64,000 bases of DNA, taken from contig NZ_BSNI01000001.1 of NCBI RefSeq assembly GCF_030159895.1, forward strand, positions 336,663 to 400,662. Reading direction: 5' to 3'. The notes beneath the pieces are model-generated. The model had not been told where the DNA came from and ran no database searches. It saw nothing but the letters and a program-made list of their open reading frames with translations. Position numbers and translations under genes: made by a program. This stretch comes from Maritalea porphyrae (GTDB lineage Bacteria > Pseudomonadota > Alphaproteobacteria > Rhizobiales > Devosiaceae). Positions 17,508-26,381 of this stretch are shown piece by piece; the first letter of the stretch is position 1; every line of letters begins with the position of its first letter.

Positions 17508-19505
17508 ATGGCGACTAAGGCTCAGAAAGAAACTGAGAAGCCAGAATCAGGCGAAAGCCAAGACGGACCACTTCTCGATCTTTCCGCTTCCGCGGTCAAG
17601 AAGATGATCAAGCTCGCGAAAAAACGCGGCTATGTGACCTATGATGAGCTCAACGAGGTGATGCCTTCTAACGAAGTATCCTCAGAGCAAATCGAAGATG
17701 TGATGGCAATGCTCTCTGAAATGGGCATTTCTGTGATCGAAGAAGATGAAGTTGAAGAGCACGAAGCAGAGCAGCGTGCGAAATCAACCAGCACAGAAGT
17801 TGCCGTTGCGACAGGCACCGCAATTGCGTCCAAATCAAACGCACGCGAAGGTTCCGATCGAACGGACGATCCTGTTCGCATGTATTTGCGTGAGATGGGC
17901 ACCGTTGAGCTTTTGAGCCGTGAAGGTGAGATTGCGATTGCCAAGCGGATCGAAGCTGGTCGTGAGACCATGATCGAAGGCTTGTGTGAAAGCCCGCTGA
18001 CGTTCCAGGCGATTATTATTTGGCGTGATCAGCTCGCGGAAGGCGAGATTTTGCTGCGCGATATTATCGATTTGGAAGCAACATATGCTGGCCCAGACGC
18101 CAAGCAAGCTGAACCAAACGTTCACAGTGACAATCAGGCCGCAAACGCAAATAACGAGTCTTCGGATGAAAAAGCTGAAGGCGAAGAGGGCGAAGGCGGC
18201 GACGATGACGACGAAGATGATGACGAGTTTGAAAATAACTTGTCTTTGTCTGCGATGGAAGCGGAGCTGAAGCCACAAGTCGTTGAGATTTTTGATCTGA
18301 TTGCGAGTACCTATTCGAAATTGCGCAAGTTGCACGACGAACAGGTTGAATTGCGTCTTGCATCCAAAGAGTTGTCACCAGCCCAGCAGAAGAAGCTTGC
18401 GGCGTTGCACGTTGAGGTGATCAAGGAAGTTAAATCCTTGTCACTACACAATGGACGTATCGAAGCGTTGGTTGAGCAGCTTTATGACATCAACAAGAGT
18501 TTGGTACGCATCGAAGGCCGGCTGCTGCGTTTGGCTGAAAGCTATGGCATTAAGCGCCTAGACTTCTTGGAGCAATATCAGGGTTCAGAACTTGATCCAG
18601 AGTGGATTGATCGCGTCTCGACGCTTCCAACACCGGGCTGGACGAATTTTGCAATCGCCGAACGTGACACGATTGAAGAGTTGCGAGACGAAATCAAAAC
18701 TCTAGCGCAAGAAACAGGCGTTGATATTGCTGAATATCGCCAGCTTGTGCACAAAGTGCAAAAGGGTGAGCGAGAAGCTGCGATTGCTAAGAAGGAAATG
18801 GTGGAAGCCAACCTTCGTTTGGTGATTTCAATCGCGAAGAAATACACAAACCGTGGCTTGCAGTTCTTGGATTTGATCCAAGAGGGCAATATCGGCTTGA
18901 TGAAGGCGGTTGATAAGTTTGAGTATCGCCGTGGTTATAAGTTCTCGACTTATGCGACTTGGTGGATCCGCCAAGCGATTACGCGTTCGATTGCTGACCA
19001 AGCACGTACGATCCGTATTCCGGTGCACATGATTGAGACAATCAACAAGATTGTCCGCACGTCGCGCCAGATGCTGCACGAGATTGGTCGTGAGCCGACA
19101 CCAGAGGAATTGAGCGAAAAGCTTCAAATGCCTTTGGACAAAGTGCGCAAGGTTCTCAAAATTGCTAAAGAGCCCATTTCTCTTGAAACGCCAATTGGTG
19201 ATGAGGAAGATAGCAACCTTGGTGACTTTATTCCGGATAGCAATGCGATCCAGCCGATTGATGCAGCGATCCAGTCGAACTTGCGTGAGACAACCACACG
19301 AGTCCTTGCATCGCTTACGCCTCGTGAAGAGCGTGTGTTGCGGATGCGCTTTGGTATTGGCATGAACACTGACCATACTTTGGAAGAAGTTGGCCAACAG
19401 TTCAGCGTTACGCGCGAACGTATTCGTCAGATTGAGGCGAAGGCGTTGCGTAAGTTGAAGCACCCAAGTCGCAGTCGCAAGCTGCGCTCATTCCTCGACA
19501 ACTAG
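17508..19505 (+). CDS. rpoD: RNA polymerase primary sigma factor (sigma-70)
   Basis: Directs core RNA polymerase to housekeeping promoters. It is 665 residues with all regions in place: region 1.1 ([20 protein letters not shown]), region 1.2 ([20 protein letters not shown]), a non-conserved region with a very acidic patch at about residues 225-245 ([11 protein letters not shown]), region 2 ([20 protein letters not shown] and [20 protein letters not shown]), region 3, and region 4.2 ([20 protein letters not shown]). An upstream candidate promoter suggests it can be transcribed independently of dnaG. It ends in a strong terminator. Confidence 0.98.
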   Translation: MATKAQKETEKPESGESQDGPLLDLSASAVKKMIKLAKKRGYVTYDELNEVMPSNEVSSEQIEDVMAMLSEMGISVIEEDEVEEHEAEQRAKSTSTEVAVATGTAIASKSNAREGSDRTDDPVRMYLREMGTVELLSREGEIAIAKRIEAGRETMIEGLCESPLTFQAIIIWRDQLAEGEILLRDIIDLEATYAGPDAKQAEPNVHSDNQAANANNESSDEKAEGEEGEGGDDDDEDDDEFENNLSLSAMEAELKPQVVEIFDLIASTYSKLRKLHDEQVELRLASKELSPAQQKKLAALHVEVIKEVKSLSLHNGRIEALVEQLYDINKSLVRIEGRLLRLAESYGIKRLDFLEQYQGSELDPEWIDRVSTLPTPGWTNFAIAERDTIEELRDEIKTLAQETGVDIAEYRQLVHKVQKGEREAAIAKKEMVEANLRLVISIAKKYTNRGLQFLDLIQEGNIGLMKAVDKFEYRRGYKFSTYATWWIRQAITRSIADQARTIRIPVHMIETINKIVRTSRQMLHEIGREPTPEELSEKLQMPLDKVRKVLKIAKEPISLETPIGDEEDSNLGDFIPDSNAIQPIDAAIQSNLRETTTRVLASLTPREERVLRMRFGIGMNTDHTLEEVGQQFSVTRERIRQIEAKALRKLKHPSRSRKLRSFLDN

Positions 19506-19530
19506 TCGAGCATTGAGTTCTGAATTGATC

Positions 19531-19555
19531 AAGGGCCCCGCTGGGGCCCTTTTTT
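19531..19555 (+). terminator. rpoD intrinsic terminator
   Basis: A nine-bp GC-rich stem (AAGGGCCCC with GGGGCCCTT), GCT loop and a run of T residues (to 19555), starting 25 bases after the rpoD stop. The reverse strand lacks a clear T-run, so it acts mainly for rpoD. Confidence 0.9.
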
Positions 19556-19560
19556 GTTTC

Positions 19561-19914
19561 TCAAGCAGCGTCCGACATTTCTTTTTGAGATCGGTCTTTT
19601 TGCCATTTGTATAAGGACAGCATAATCGGCGCCAATTCTTTGCCGGTGCGCGATAGCGAATAGAAGACACGTGGTCGGTTTTCGTTTGTTGGACGTCGCA
19701 CAACGATCCCGTCGTTTTCCAATTCTCTCAATTGTTCTGTCAGCACCTTTTTGCTCGCCTTAGGCAAGGCGCGGCAAATGTTGGCAAAATGCAGTTCGTC
19801 CTGAGCCAGCAAATGTAATATGATTGGCTTCCACTTTCCAGAGAATGCCCCGACGGCGGCGGCCACGGGGCAGCTTGTTGGGTCATCTGCATAGAGTTCT
19901 ACTGGATCAATCAT
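19561..19914 (-). CDS. HxlR-family transcriptional regulator
   Basis: A 117-residue winged-helix regulator. The HxlR pattern is clear: a single Cys near the N-terminus (DPTSCPVAAAVGAFSGKWKPII), then the recognition region FANICRALPKASKKVLTEQLRELENDGIV and the wing RPRVFYSLSRTGKEL. Such proteins often sense electrophiles or redox state through that Cys. It is divergent from a metallo-beta-lactamase-fold gene across a gap with an 8-bp inverted repeat (19951-20001), its likely operator and target. Confidence 0.88.
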   Translation of the reverse strand: MIDPVELYADDPTSCPVAAAVGAFSGKWKPIILHLLAQDELHFANICRALPKASKKVLTEQLRELENDGIVVRRPTNENRPRVFYSLSRTGKELAPIMLSLYKWQKDRSQKEMSDAA

Positions 19915-19950
19915 CTCGTTTCCTTTAGTCGCCTCACGGATGAATATATT

Positions 19951-20001
19951 TCACGCAAAGTGGTTTTGCCATAGGGCACAAAATTGTAACGGATTGCGTG
20001 A
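19951..20001. promoter_or_regulatory. Inverted repeat between HxlR and MBL genes
   Basis: TCACGCAA (19951-19958) is repeated in inverted orientation as TTGCGTGA (19994-20001). A shorter CTCACGGA lies at 19933-19940. The spacing (35 bases between arms) would suit two HxlR dimers or a looped complex controlling both divergent genes. Confidence 0.4.
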
Positions 20002-20050
20002 GATCTGTTTCTGACTAGTGTCTCCGCGATTACCGCAATGGAGCTTGGAA

Positions 20051-20764
20051 ATGAAATACAAAATTGGTCGCGTGCCGGTGATGAAATTTGGCATGGTCAA
20101 TGCCTTTATTCTTCAATCTGAAATGGGGACCATTTTAGTGGATACAGGGGTGCCAAATTGTGAAGCACGTTTTGCCGCCGCGCTCGCAAAAATGGGTTTG
20201 ACCCTTTCAGATGTTAGTTTGATCGTTGTAACCCACGGCCATTTTGACCATGCTGGCAACGCCGACAAATTGCGAAAACTATGTAATGCGCCTGTGTTGA
20301 TCCATGAGCGCGAAGCGAAGTTTTGCGCGGGCGAAGAGAAGATGAAATTGTGTCCAACTGGCTGGGTTGGCAGATTGCTCTATCAAACAGGTGCGCCGCA
20401 ATCTCCTTTCAGCTATTTTCAGCCTGAAATCACTGTGCAAGGTGATGATCGGTTTGATCTATTGCCGTATGGCATACCCGGTTACGTCACACCGACGCCC
20501 GGCCATACGCCGGGGTCGATCTCGGTTGTGTTGGAGGATGGCAATGCCTTTGTCAGTGATATGGTTGCATCTGGGCTGGGCTTGGGTGGGATAATTCCAA
20601 CAGGAGTTGCTAAACGGCCCCCTTTTGAAGAGCAACCTCAACAAGTGGCGACAGAGCTTGAGCGATTGCTTGGCGCTGGGGTAACACAATTTCACCTTGG
20701 ACACGGTTTCAAGTTGGGCGCTCATGCAATTGAGCGACATATCAAACGATTAAAGACGCTTTAG
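20051..20764 (+). CDS. Metallo-beta-lactamase-fold hydrolase
   Basis: A 237-residue MBL-fold enzyme with the binuclear metal motif THGHFDHAG, the second His in TPTPGHTPGS, the bridging Asp in FVSDMVASG and the last His in FHLGHGFKLG. The family includes glyoxalase II-like thioesterases, lactonases and detoxifying hydrolases; the substrate is not readable. The start chosen is the ATG on 20051 with GGAG 7 bases upstream; an in-frame GTG at 20018 would add 11 residues. The divergent HxlR regulator suggests induction by a reactive compound. Confidence 0.85.
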   Translation: MKYKIGRVPVMKFGMVNAFILQSEMGTILVDTGVPNCEARFAAALAKMGLTLSDVSLIVVTHGHFDHAGNADKLRKLCNAPVLIHEREAKFCAGEEKMKLCPTGWVGRLLYQTGAPQSPFSYFQPEITVQGDDRFDLLPYGIPGYVTPTPGHTPGSISVVLEDGNAFVSDMVASGLGLGGIIPTGVAKRPPFEEQPQQVATELERLLGAGVTQFHLGHGFKLGAHAIERHIKRLKTL

Positions 20765-21295
20765 GTTTAGATGCCAAACAGCGCATTGAGCTTGTCGAGA
20801 TTGCCCAAAAGGACGGCAGTTCAATCTCCATTTGATCTCTCATTCTAGGATGTTTGATCGATTTGGGTCTAAGTGATTCAAATGACTCAAATAATTGGCT
20901 GTGTGTCATTCATGTCGGAATTGAAGCCTAAAAAATCACTGCGATTTGCCGCGAAATCGAAATATGAATCTTAATCAGTGGCTTATTGCCGTTTGTTGAA
21001 TCAATTTCAGAGCAAAAAGGTGCCATCAAATAAACAGGGCTTTTGAAATGCAACGAAATGAGTAGGGCGTGCGAATGCTTGCTACGAAAAGGAAAATAAC
21101 GATTCTAGATCAGAAGGTTATTTTGATTTATTGAATCAATTCATGAGGATAGCAGAATGCTCTTGCTTTGGTTTTTAGCTAAGAAGTCTTCGCAAATGAT
21201 TAATGCTGGATACATTGTATTTAACAATTCAGCAGGTTTTTGATACTCGTCTAGCGCTGGCCAATTGAAATAATTGTTTGTAAGAAGATGCACCA
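20765..21295. other. AT-rich 531-base intergenic stretch
   Basis: No convincing gene. It is visibly more AT-rich than its surroundings. TTGAATCAATT occurs twice (about 20997-21007 and 21131-21141), and related TTGA/TCAA half-sites are scattered (GATTCAAATGACTCAAAT near 20876). A 28-codon frame at 21157-21243 has GAGG 8 bases upstream and begins MLLLWFLAKK; it is too short and unsupported to call. The stretch may mark the edge of an acquired segment that includes the following orphan gene. Confidence 0.4.
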
Positions 21296-22093
21296 ATGGT
21301 GAGAAAGTTGGGTTGCGTCTTGTACAGTCTAAGTAGCAAAATTAGCGTGTTGTTGTTGGCAGCCGGTGACGGCGCGCGATGGCGGAACTTCATGAAAGTT
21401 CCAAAGTTCATGGTGCCGATCGATGGTGTGCCTCTGGTCGAAAACACAATTGCTCGATTGCGCAAGCTGGGGGTTCAGTCCATCGAGTTATTGGTTCGAC
21501 GCGACGACCTTACCGCGGTGATGCAGAACGCCGTAGCAATTGACCCCAATCCCACAAACTCAGACGCTGACAAGTTCCTATCATCGCGCGACTTGTGGAA
21601 CGCAGATGGCCAGACGGTGTTGGCTTTTGCTGATGTTTATTATTCAGATTGTGCGCTAAATGAAATGTTGGTTTGTGTACCAAATACAATCAGATTTTTA
21701 GGTCGAAATCGTGAAAGTAGCTTCACAGGTTGTGACCACGGTGAAATATTTGCAGTAAGTTTTACTTCAGAAAACCACAATGAACTTGATCAAGTGTTGC
21801 GGACATTTGGTACGGGGCAATCTCGACCATCGGGGTGGCAGCTTTATCGCAAGTTTTTGGCAACGGCTGCTTTGCCGGGCAAGCCGAATGTGAGCTTTGT
21901 GCATATTGATGATTTTACCGAAGACTTTGATTTGCCGCGAGACTACAAAAATTGGCTGGCGCGATGGCAGGATAAAGCGAATGCATTTGTGGCAAAAAGA
22001 CGGGTTAAGGAACATCGCAACTTGATTTTTGGTGCGATATTGGGGACGGTAATGACATTAATTGGCGTAATCATCGTCAATGTCTTGTACTAA
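21296..22093 (+). CDS. Nucleotidyltransferase-like protein with C-terminal membrane anchor
   Basis: A 265-residue protein. Residues 18-60 look like a sugar-nucleotide transferase start (VLLLAAGDGARW, KVPKFMVPIDGVPLVENTIARL), with the G-x-G-x-R loop and a lysine near the KP motif. LAFADVYYSD could be the acidic metal-binding strand, and DFTEDFDLPRDYKNWLARW resembles C-terminal sequences of capsule-type nucleotidyltransferases. A single hydrophobic helix at about 243-264 would tether it to the inner membrane, unusual for these soluble enzymes. No sugar or capsule genes are adjacent, so substrate and pathway are unknown. It lies in an AT-rich patch and may be acquired. Confidence 0.6.
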   Translation: MVRKLGCVLYSLSSKISVLLLAAGDGARWRNFMKVPKFMVPIDGVPLVENTIARLRKLGVQSIELLVRRDDLTAVMQNAVAIDPNPTNSDADKFLSSRDLWNADGQTVLAFADVYYSDCALNEMLVCVPNTIRFLGRNRESSFTGCDHGEIFAVSFTSENHNELDQVLRTFGTGQSRPSGWQLYRKFLATAALPGKPNVSFVHIDDFTEDFDLPRDYKNWLARWQDKANAFVAKRRVKEHRNLIFGAILGTVMTLIGVIIVNVLY

Positions 22094-22152
22094 GCTGTTC
22101 AAAAGAATTTGCGATTACGCGACCAATTTGTATCGCGATTGAAAGGAACTTC

Positions 22153-22443
22153 ATGTCGTTTTTGAAAAAGCTCTTTGGAATGGGTGATACTGCTGGCGCA
22201 CCTGCGGGACCAAAGGTTTTGGGCGAAGAAAGCCACGAAGGGTATGCGATAAAGGCGATCGAGATGAAAGCTGGATCAGAATACCAACTTGCCGGCCTAA
22301 TCGAAAAAGAAATCGATGGCGAACTGAAGTCCTCACAATTCATTCGAGCCGACCGATTGGCGAGTGCGGATATGGCGAGCACGGCCGCGATTGACAAAGG
22401 CAAGCAGATTATAAAAGAGCAGGGCGACGCGCTCTTTTCATAA
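22153..22443 (+). CDS. HlyU-family protein
   Basis: A 96-residue protein matching the HlyU family (MSFLKKLFGMGD start; YAIKAIEMKAGSEYQLAGLI; KEIDGELKSSQFIRADRLAS; KQIIKEQGDALF end). The name comes from the Vibrio haemolysin activator, but alphaproteobacterial relatives of this length lack an obvious helix-turn-helix and are conserved proteins of uncertain role. GAAAGGAAC lies just upstream of the ATG. It is a single gene, convergent with the MFS gene. Confidence 0.8.
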   Translation: MSFLKKLFGMGDTAGAPAGPKVLGEESHEGYAIKAIEMKAGSEYQLAGLIEKEIDGELKSSQFIRADRLASADMASTAAIDKGKQIIKEQGDALFS

Positions 22444-22454
22444 AGCTCGCAGGT

Positions 22455-23897
22455 TTAAGCCGCGTCTTTTGTAGGTTGGGCAGTGGAATCCGATTGGCTC
22501 AATTGTAGACTTGCCAAGAACCCCAATGCTGGGAACAGCGTGAAGACAAAAAGTAACCCCGCGCCCGCTGACTTGGCTGCTTCGGGAGAAAAGACCTTGC
22601 CGCTGTCTGCGCCTTCAAACAACCCCAATGCTAATGCGATGAAGCCCGCCATTGCGGCGCCGACGACTGCACCAGTGAATTGAATTGGAGCCATCGCACC
22701 TGAAGCAATTGATTTATGCTCTGATGGACTTTGTGTCATTATTGTTTGCCTTAGCAAGGGGCTAGATGATCCGAAGCCGGCGCCAATGGCAATCAATCCA
22801 GCGGTCACAACAAGATATAGGCCTTGTGATATCCCTATGGCGGCGATGAGATAACCTGCAAATATGGCGGCAGAACCAAGTTTGATAGAGATGAGGCGGC
22901 GATGTTCGTCTTTGATGTTGTTGGACATCCAGGCAAAAACTGTCCAGGAAAATGCGATAAGGGCGACGGTGTATCCAGCTGTAAGAGGCGTTAAGTCCCA
23001 AACTGATTGCAGAATGGCCACCATATAGATGTTGGTGGCGCTGGAGCCGAGTGCAAATAGGCCAAGGGCTAAAAAGGCGCGACCCATATTGGTTTTGAGT
23101 GAAAACAGATTGGGCGGCATAAACCGCTCAACGGCTTTTTGGTCAAATGTGGCGAAGGCCACAAGCAATACACTTGCGAGCGCGATGATAGCGCCAAGCA
23201 ATACTAGATCTTGGACTTGCCCGGCAAAGCCGACAATAAGCAATGCTGCAAGCAAGAGAACCAAGCGCTTTAAAGGAAATGGCGGATTTTCGCTCGGGCG
23301 CTCAGTCTTTGGCAAGAAACTGACCGCCAGCACAAGCAAAAGCCCGACGAGCGGCAGGTTAAAAAGAAATGCAGCGCGCCAGGATACGAATTGTGTGAGC
23401 GTGCCGGCAAGTGCAGGGGTCGCAGCAGCGGCAACCGACCAAAGTGTTGATGATAGGGCCATCATGCGTGGTAAGAGTCTCTGCGGCAGATGGTCTGAAA
23501 GCGCCACATACAACAACGAAATAAGCATGCCTTCTGACAGCCCCTGAATGCCACGTGCAAAGATGACGATTGTGAGATTGTCGGCTATGCCGCCAATTGT
23601 TGAGCCTGCTGCAAGCAATAGACTTGCGCTAATGAAAATCGGCCGGGTGCCGAACCTTAACTTGAAGTTGCCAGCTACAATTCCTGCACAGATTGACCCA
23701 ACTTGATAAAGGGCGAATAACCAGAACATATATTGTGCGCCGCCTAAGCCTAGCACAATGGATGGGGCTATAACTGCGGTGACATAGCCATTCACCGCGT
23801 GAGACAAGACCACCAAAATGTTGACCAATGTAAGCGGCAGAAAAGCGTTGGAGAATAGGCCGTTTTCGGATCTATCGTGTGGGGCAAATTCAGTCAT
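22455..23897 (-). CDS. MFS transporter (DHA2-like), second of a tandem pair
   Basis: A 480-residue polytopic protein with about 12-14 membrane segments. MFS features: RFGTRPIFIS in the loop after helix 2, FARGIQGLSEGMLISLLYVA (motif of drug/H+ antiporters) and ATPALAGTLTQFVSWRAAFLFNLP. It is likely a multidrug or metabolite exporter. It shares clear similarity in sequence and layout with the gene just upstream (23922-25394), so the two look like tandem duplicates that have diverged. The gap between them is 24 bases, suggesting one transcript. Confidence 0.85.
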   Translation of the reverse strand: MTEFAPHDRSENGLFSNAFLPLTLVNILVVLSHAVNGYVTAVIAPSIVLGLGGAQYMFWLFALYQVGSICAGIVAGNFKLRFGTRPIFISASLLLAAGSTIGGIADNLTIVIFARGIQGLSEGMLISLLYVALSDHLPQRLLPRMMALSSTLWSVAAAATPALAGTLTQFVSWRAAFLFNLPLVGLLLVLAVSFLPKTERPSENPPFPLKRLVLLLAALLIVGFAGQVQDLVLLGAIIALASVLLVAFATFDQKAVERFMPPNLFSLKTNMGRAFLALGLFALGSSATNIYMVAILQSVWDLTPLTAGYTVALIAFSWTVFAWMSNNIKDEHRRLISIKLGSAAIFAGYLIAAIGISQGLYLVVTAGLIAIGAGFGSSSPLLRQTIMTQSPSEHKSIASGAMAPIQFTGAVVGAAMAGFIALALGLFEGADSGKVFSPEAAKSAGAGLLFVFTLFPALGFLASLQLSQSDSTAQPTKDAA

Positions 23898-23921
23898 AAA
23901 AATACGAAAAACTCGAAAAGC

Positions 23922-25394
23922 TTAAAGAGGACCTGCAACTACATCCTGTTTGGTGTGCAGCGCAGAATCGTCGAGAGGTAGCAATAAGGACAAGATCATA
24001 GCAGGCAAACTGACGAGAAAGAAGACAAGGTACAGTGTGGGCGCGACTTGGATGGCGATCTGTGCATCGATGATACCAAACTCTGGGCTGCCGCCAAAAA
24101 GGCCAAATGACAATGCTAGAATGCTGCCGAACGCTGCGCCAATTGCGCTTGCGGCACTGTCAATTGGTGGCAGCATTGAAGTGGTTCGGTCTTTTTCAGG
24201 GTTTGGTGCGGCTTGCATAATCTTTTTGTCCAAAAACATGGTTGCAGTGCCAAGACCAGCACCTGTTAAAGCTAAGCCAAGTGCAACAATGGCTAGATCG
24301 GAATTGGCCATGCCGATCGCGATTAGTGGGAAGCTGAGGCAAATCATTGATATGCCGAGCCGAATGCAGAAAAGCTGGTTCTTGAGCGTTGTGACGCCTG
24401 AAAGGCCCCAAGCGACAAACGACCAGCTGGCCGCTAATATGGACGCAACATAACCCGCGTTCATCGGGTTCAGCTCCCAAATGCCTTGGATGAGCGCAAC
24501 CGCGTAAACGGCGTGTCCGCCCAATGGAACGCTGATAAATATACTAATCCAAACACCAAGCCCAACAGAGCCCGAAAAGCCAAACATAGATTTGGGCAAC
24601 AATCGATTGTTGGCTTGCCTATCGCTTTTTACCGCAAACAGCAGGATCGCGACTGAAATTGCTATTACCGTTGCGATATGGGTTGGTTGCGTAAGTTGGC
24701 CAGTTAAGCAAATGCCTGTGATGGCAAAGACAAAAATGGACAAGCGCAACAATGGAATAGATTTCGTGTTGGATCGATCGATCTGCTGTTTGACTGAAAA
24801 TCTCGATTGGATGACCAATGTCGCTGCAATTGCTAAGTTGACAAGAAAGGCGCTGCGCCAACCAAAGTTTGCTTCCAACGCTCCGGCAACGAGAGGTCCG
24901 ACGAGTGATGCCACGGCCCAAACAATTCCCAATAAACCAATCATGCGGGTCATGAGGTTGTTCTTGTAGCTTTCGGACAAGATAATGTAAGCGAGCGATA
25001 TCAACATGCCTTCTGCAAAACCTTGGATGCCGCGTCCAATAACTAGAAAAACGAAATGGTTTGCAAAGCCAGCAAAACAAGAGCCGACTACCAATAGGCC
25101 AGACGCAAAGTAAACTGTGTGTCGACCGCCTAGCTTTGCCTTTATTTGTGCAGAGCCCATGCCACCTACAATCGCAGCTATTTGGAACAGAGCTAGCGCC
25201 CAATACATGAGTTCTTTGCCGCCGATATCTGCAACAATAGTGGGTAGAACGGTTCGCGTGACGAATAGGTTGGTGGCGTGTGAGCCGACAGATAGTATTA
25301 GCGTCAGGGTGAGCAGTGCGCGCCCCTCAGTGAATAGGTCGATCAGTTTCACGTGTGCATTTGCACCATTTGCAGCAGATGAATCGACCATCAT
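23922..25394 (-). CDS. MFS transporter (DHA2-like), first of a tandem pair
   Basis: A 490-residue exporter-type MFS protein with about 12-14 membrane segments. Landmarks: KLGGRHTVYFASGLL, IGRGIQGFAEGMLISLAYIILSE (match to FARGIQGLSEGMLISLLYVA in the paralogue) and VGPLVAGALEANFGWRSAFL. The start may be either of two adjacent ATGs; no clear Shine-Dalgarno precedes them. The divergent gene beyond 25687 encodes a cysteine-rich MarR/DeoR-like regulator that probably controls this pair. The substrate is unknown. Confidence 0.85.
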   Translation of the reverse strand: MMVDSSAANGANAHVKLIDLFTEGRALLTLTLILSVGSHATNLFVTRTVLPTIVADIGGKELMYWALALFQIAAIVGGMGSAQIKAKLGGRHTVYFASGLLVVGSCFAGFANHFVFLVIGRGIQGFAEGMLISLAYIILSESYKNNLMTRMIGLLGIVWAVASLVGPLVAGALEANFGWRSAFLVNLAIAATLVIQSRFSVKQQIDRSNTKSIPLLRLSIFVFAITGICLTGQLTQPTHIATVIAISVAILLFAVKSDRQANNRLLPKSMFGFSGSVGLGVWISIFISVPLGGHAVYAVALIQGIWELNPMNAGYVASILAASWSFVAWGLSGVTTLKNQLFCIRLGISMICLSFPLIAIGMANSDLAIVALGLALTGAGLGTATMFLDKKIMQAAPNPEKDRTTSMLPPIDSAASAIGAAFGSILALSFGLFGGSPEFGIIDAQIAIQVAPTLYLVFFLVSLPAMILSLLLPLDDSALHTKQDVVAGPL

Positions 25395-25626
25395 CTAGCG
25401 ATGTTCGCATAGATTTCGTGATTGGATTGAATTTGCTGGCATTGTGCGCAAATAGAGTTGCCCTGTTTGCCGGCGGGGGCAAATGTGCCAGAAAACAGGG
25501 CGTAGCGACGGACTTGCGAACCAAAGGGGGAAACAGCTCTAGGGAGAGTGTTCTTTGAAAATGCGCGCATAATGTCCTCGCTAATTAAATAATATTTATC
25601 TTTCTTTATTGGTGATAGGTGAGATT

Positions 25627-25642
25627 ATTTGACAAGTCAAAT
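25627..25642. promoter_or_regulatory. Perfect palindromic operator over a -35 element
   Basis: ATTTGAC-AA-GTCAAAT is a perfect 7+7 inverted repeat. Its left half contains TTGACA (25629-25634), which with an 18-base spacer faces TAATGT (25653-25658) upstream of the regulator gene at 25688. The layout suggests autoregulation, and possibly control of the divergent MFS pair. The rest of the 293-base gap shows no gene. Confidence 0.55.
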
Positions 25643-25687
25643 CTTTTTTTATTAATGTGGCGCAACCAACAATAGTATTGGATTGTC

Positions 25688-26320
25688 ATGTCCGACGAAA
25701 AGACCATTGAGCGACTACTATTTCTAATCAAGACGCGGGGTCCCCAAACTGCGGTTGCATTGGGTGAGCTGGTTGGCACTACTTCGGTTGCGGTGCGTCA
25801 ACATATGGAAAAACTCGCGCAGCAGGGGCTGGTGATTAGCGAGGACCGCCGCGAGAGCGTTGGCCGCCCGAAAAAGTATTGGCAGCTCACTGAACAAGGC
25901 AATTCGCGATTTCCCGATCGGCACGCAGACTTGACGCTTGAGATGATCAACTCCGTTGTCGAAACGTTCGGCGAAGAGGGATTGAATAAACTCATCAACA
26001 AGCGCGAAAAGCGTTCTTTGGAAATATACAAACCGCAAGTTGAGAAGTCAGACTCATTAGCAAACAAGGTGAAAACACTCGCTAAAATCCGTGAAGCCGA
26101 GGGCTATATGGCGGAAGTTGAGCAGGTTGAAGGTGGCTTTTTGTTGCATGAAAACCATTGCCCAATTTGTATTGCGGCGACATCTTGCCAAGGTTTTTGC
26201 AGGTCAGAATTGCAGCTCTTCCAAGAGGTGTTGGGCGATAATGCCGAGATCAATCGCGAAAGCCATATTGTGTCGGGTGCGCGCCGCTGTACCTATCGAA
26301 TTGTTGAAAAGACTTCATAG
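25688..26320 (+). CDS. Winged-helix regulator with SufR-like cysteine cluster
   Basis: A 210-residue protein. Residues 5-70 form a winged helix (ALGELVGTTSVAVRQHMEKLAQQGLV, then SVGRPKKYWQLTEQG). The C-terminal domain carries Cys158, Cys161, Cys167 and Cys171 (HCPICIAATSCQGFC) and Cys201 (ARRCTYRI). That pattern resembles SufR-type regulators that sense iron-sulfur cluster state, so a cluster or metal ligand is likely. There are no suf or isc genes here; the neighbours are exporters, which points to a stress- or metal-responsive efflux switch instead. A palindrome overlaps its own promoter. Confidence 0.8.
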   Translation: MSDEKTIERLLFLIKTRGPQTAVALGELVGTTSVAVRQHMEKLAQQGLVISEDRRESVGRPKKYWQLTEQGNSRFPDRHADLTLEMINSVVETFGEEGLNKLINKREKRSLEIYKPQVEKSDSLANKVKTLAKIREAEGYMAEVEQVEGGFLLHENHCPICIAATSCQGFCRSELQLFQEVLGDNAEINRESHIVSGARRCTYRIVEKTS

Positions 26321-26381
26321 CTCTATTTATGCCGCAAACTGTGACTAGGTTTGCTGGTGGATAGTTTTGGAGGAATATTTT

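Noticed and set aside
18828-19463. A 211-codon open frame antisense to rpoD.
   Set aside because: Lies opposite conserved sigma regions 2-4; no domain or start signal.
21157-21243. A 28-codon frame (MLLLWFLAKK...) with GAGG upstream.
   Set aside because: Too short, in AT-rich sequence where such frames occur by chance; no conservation evidence available.
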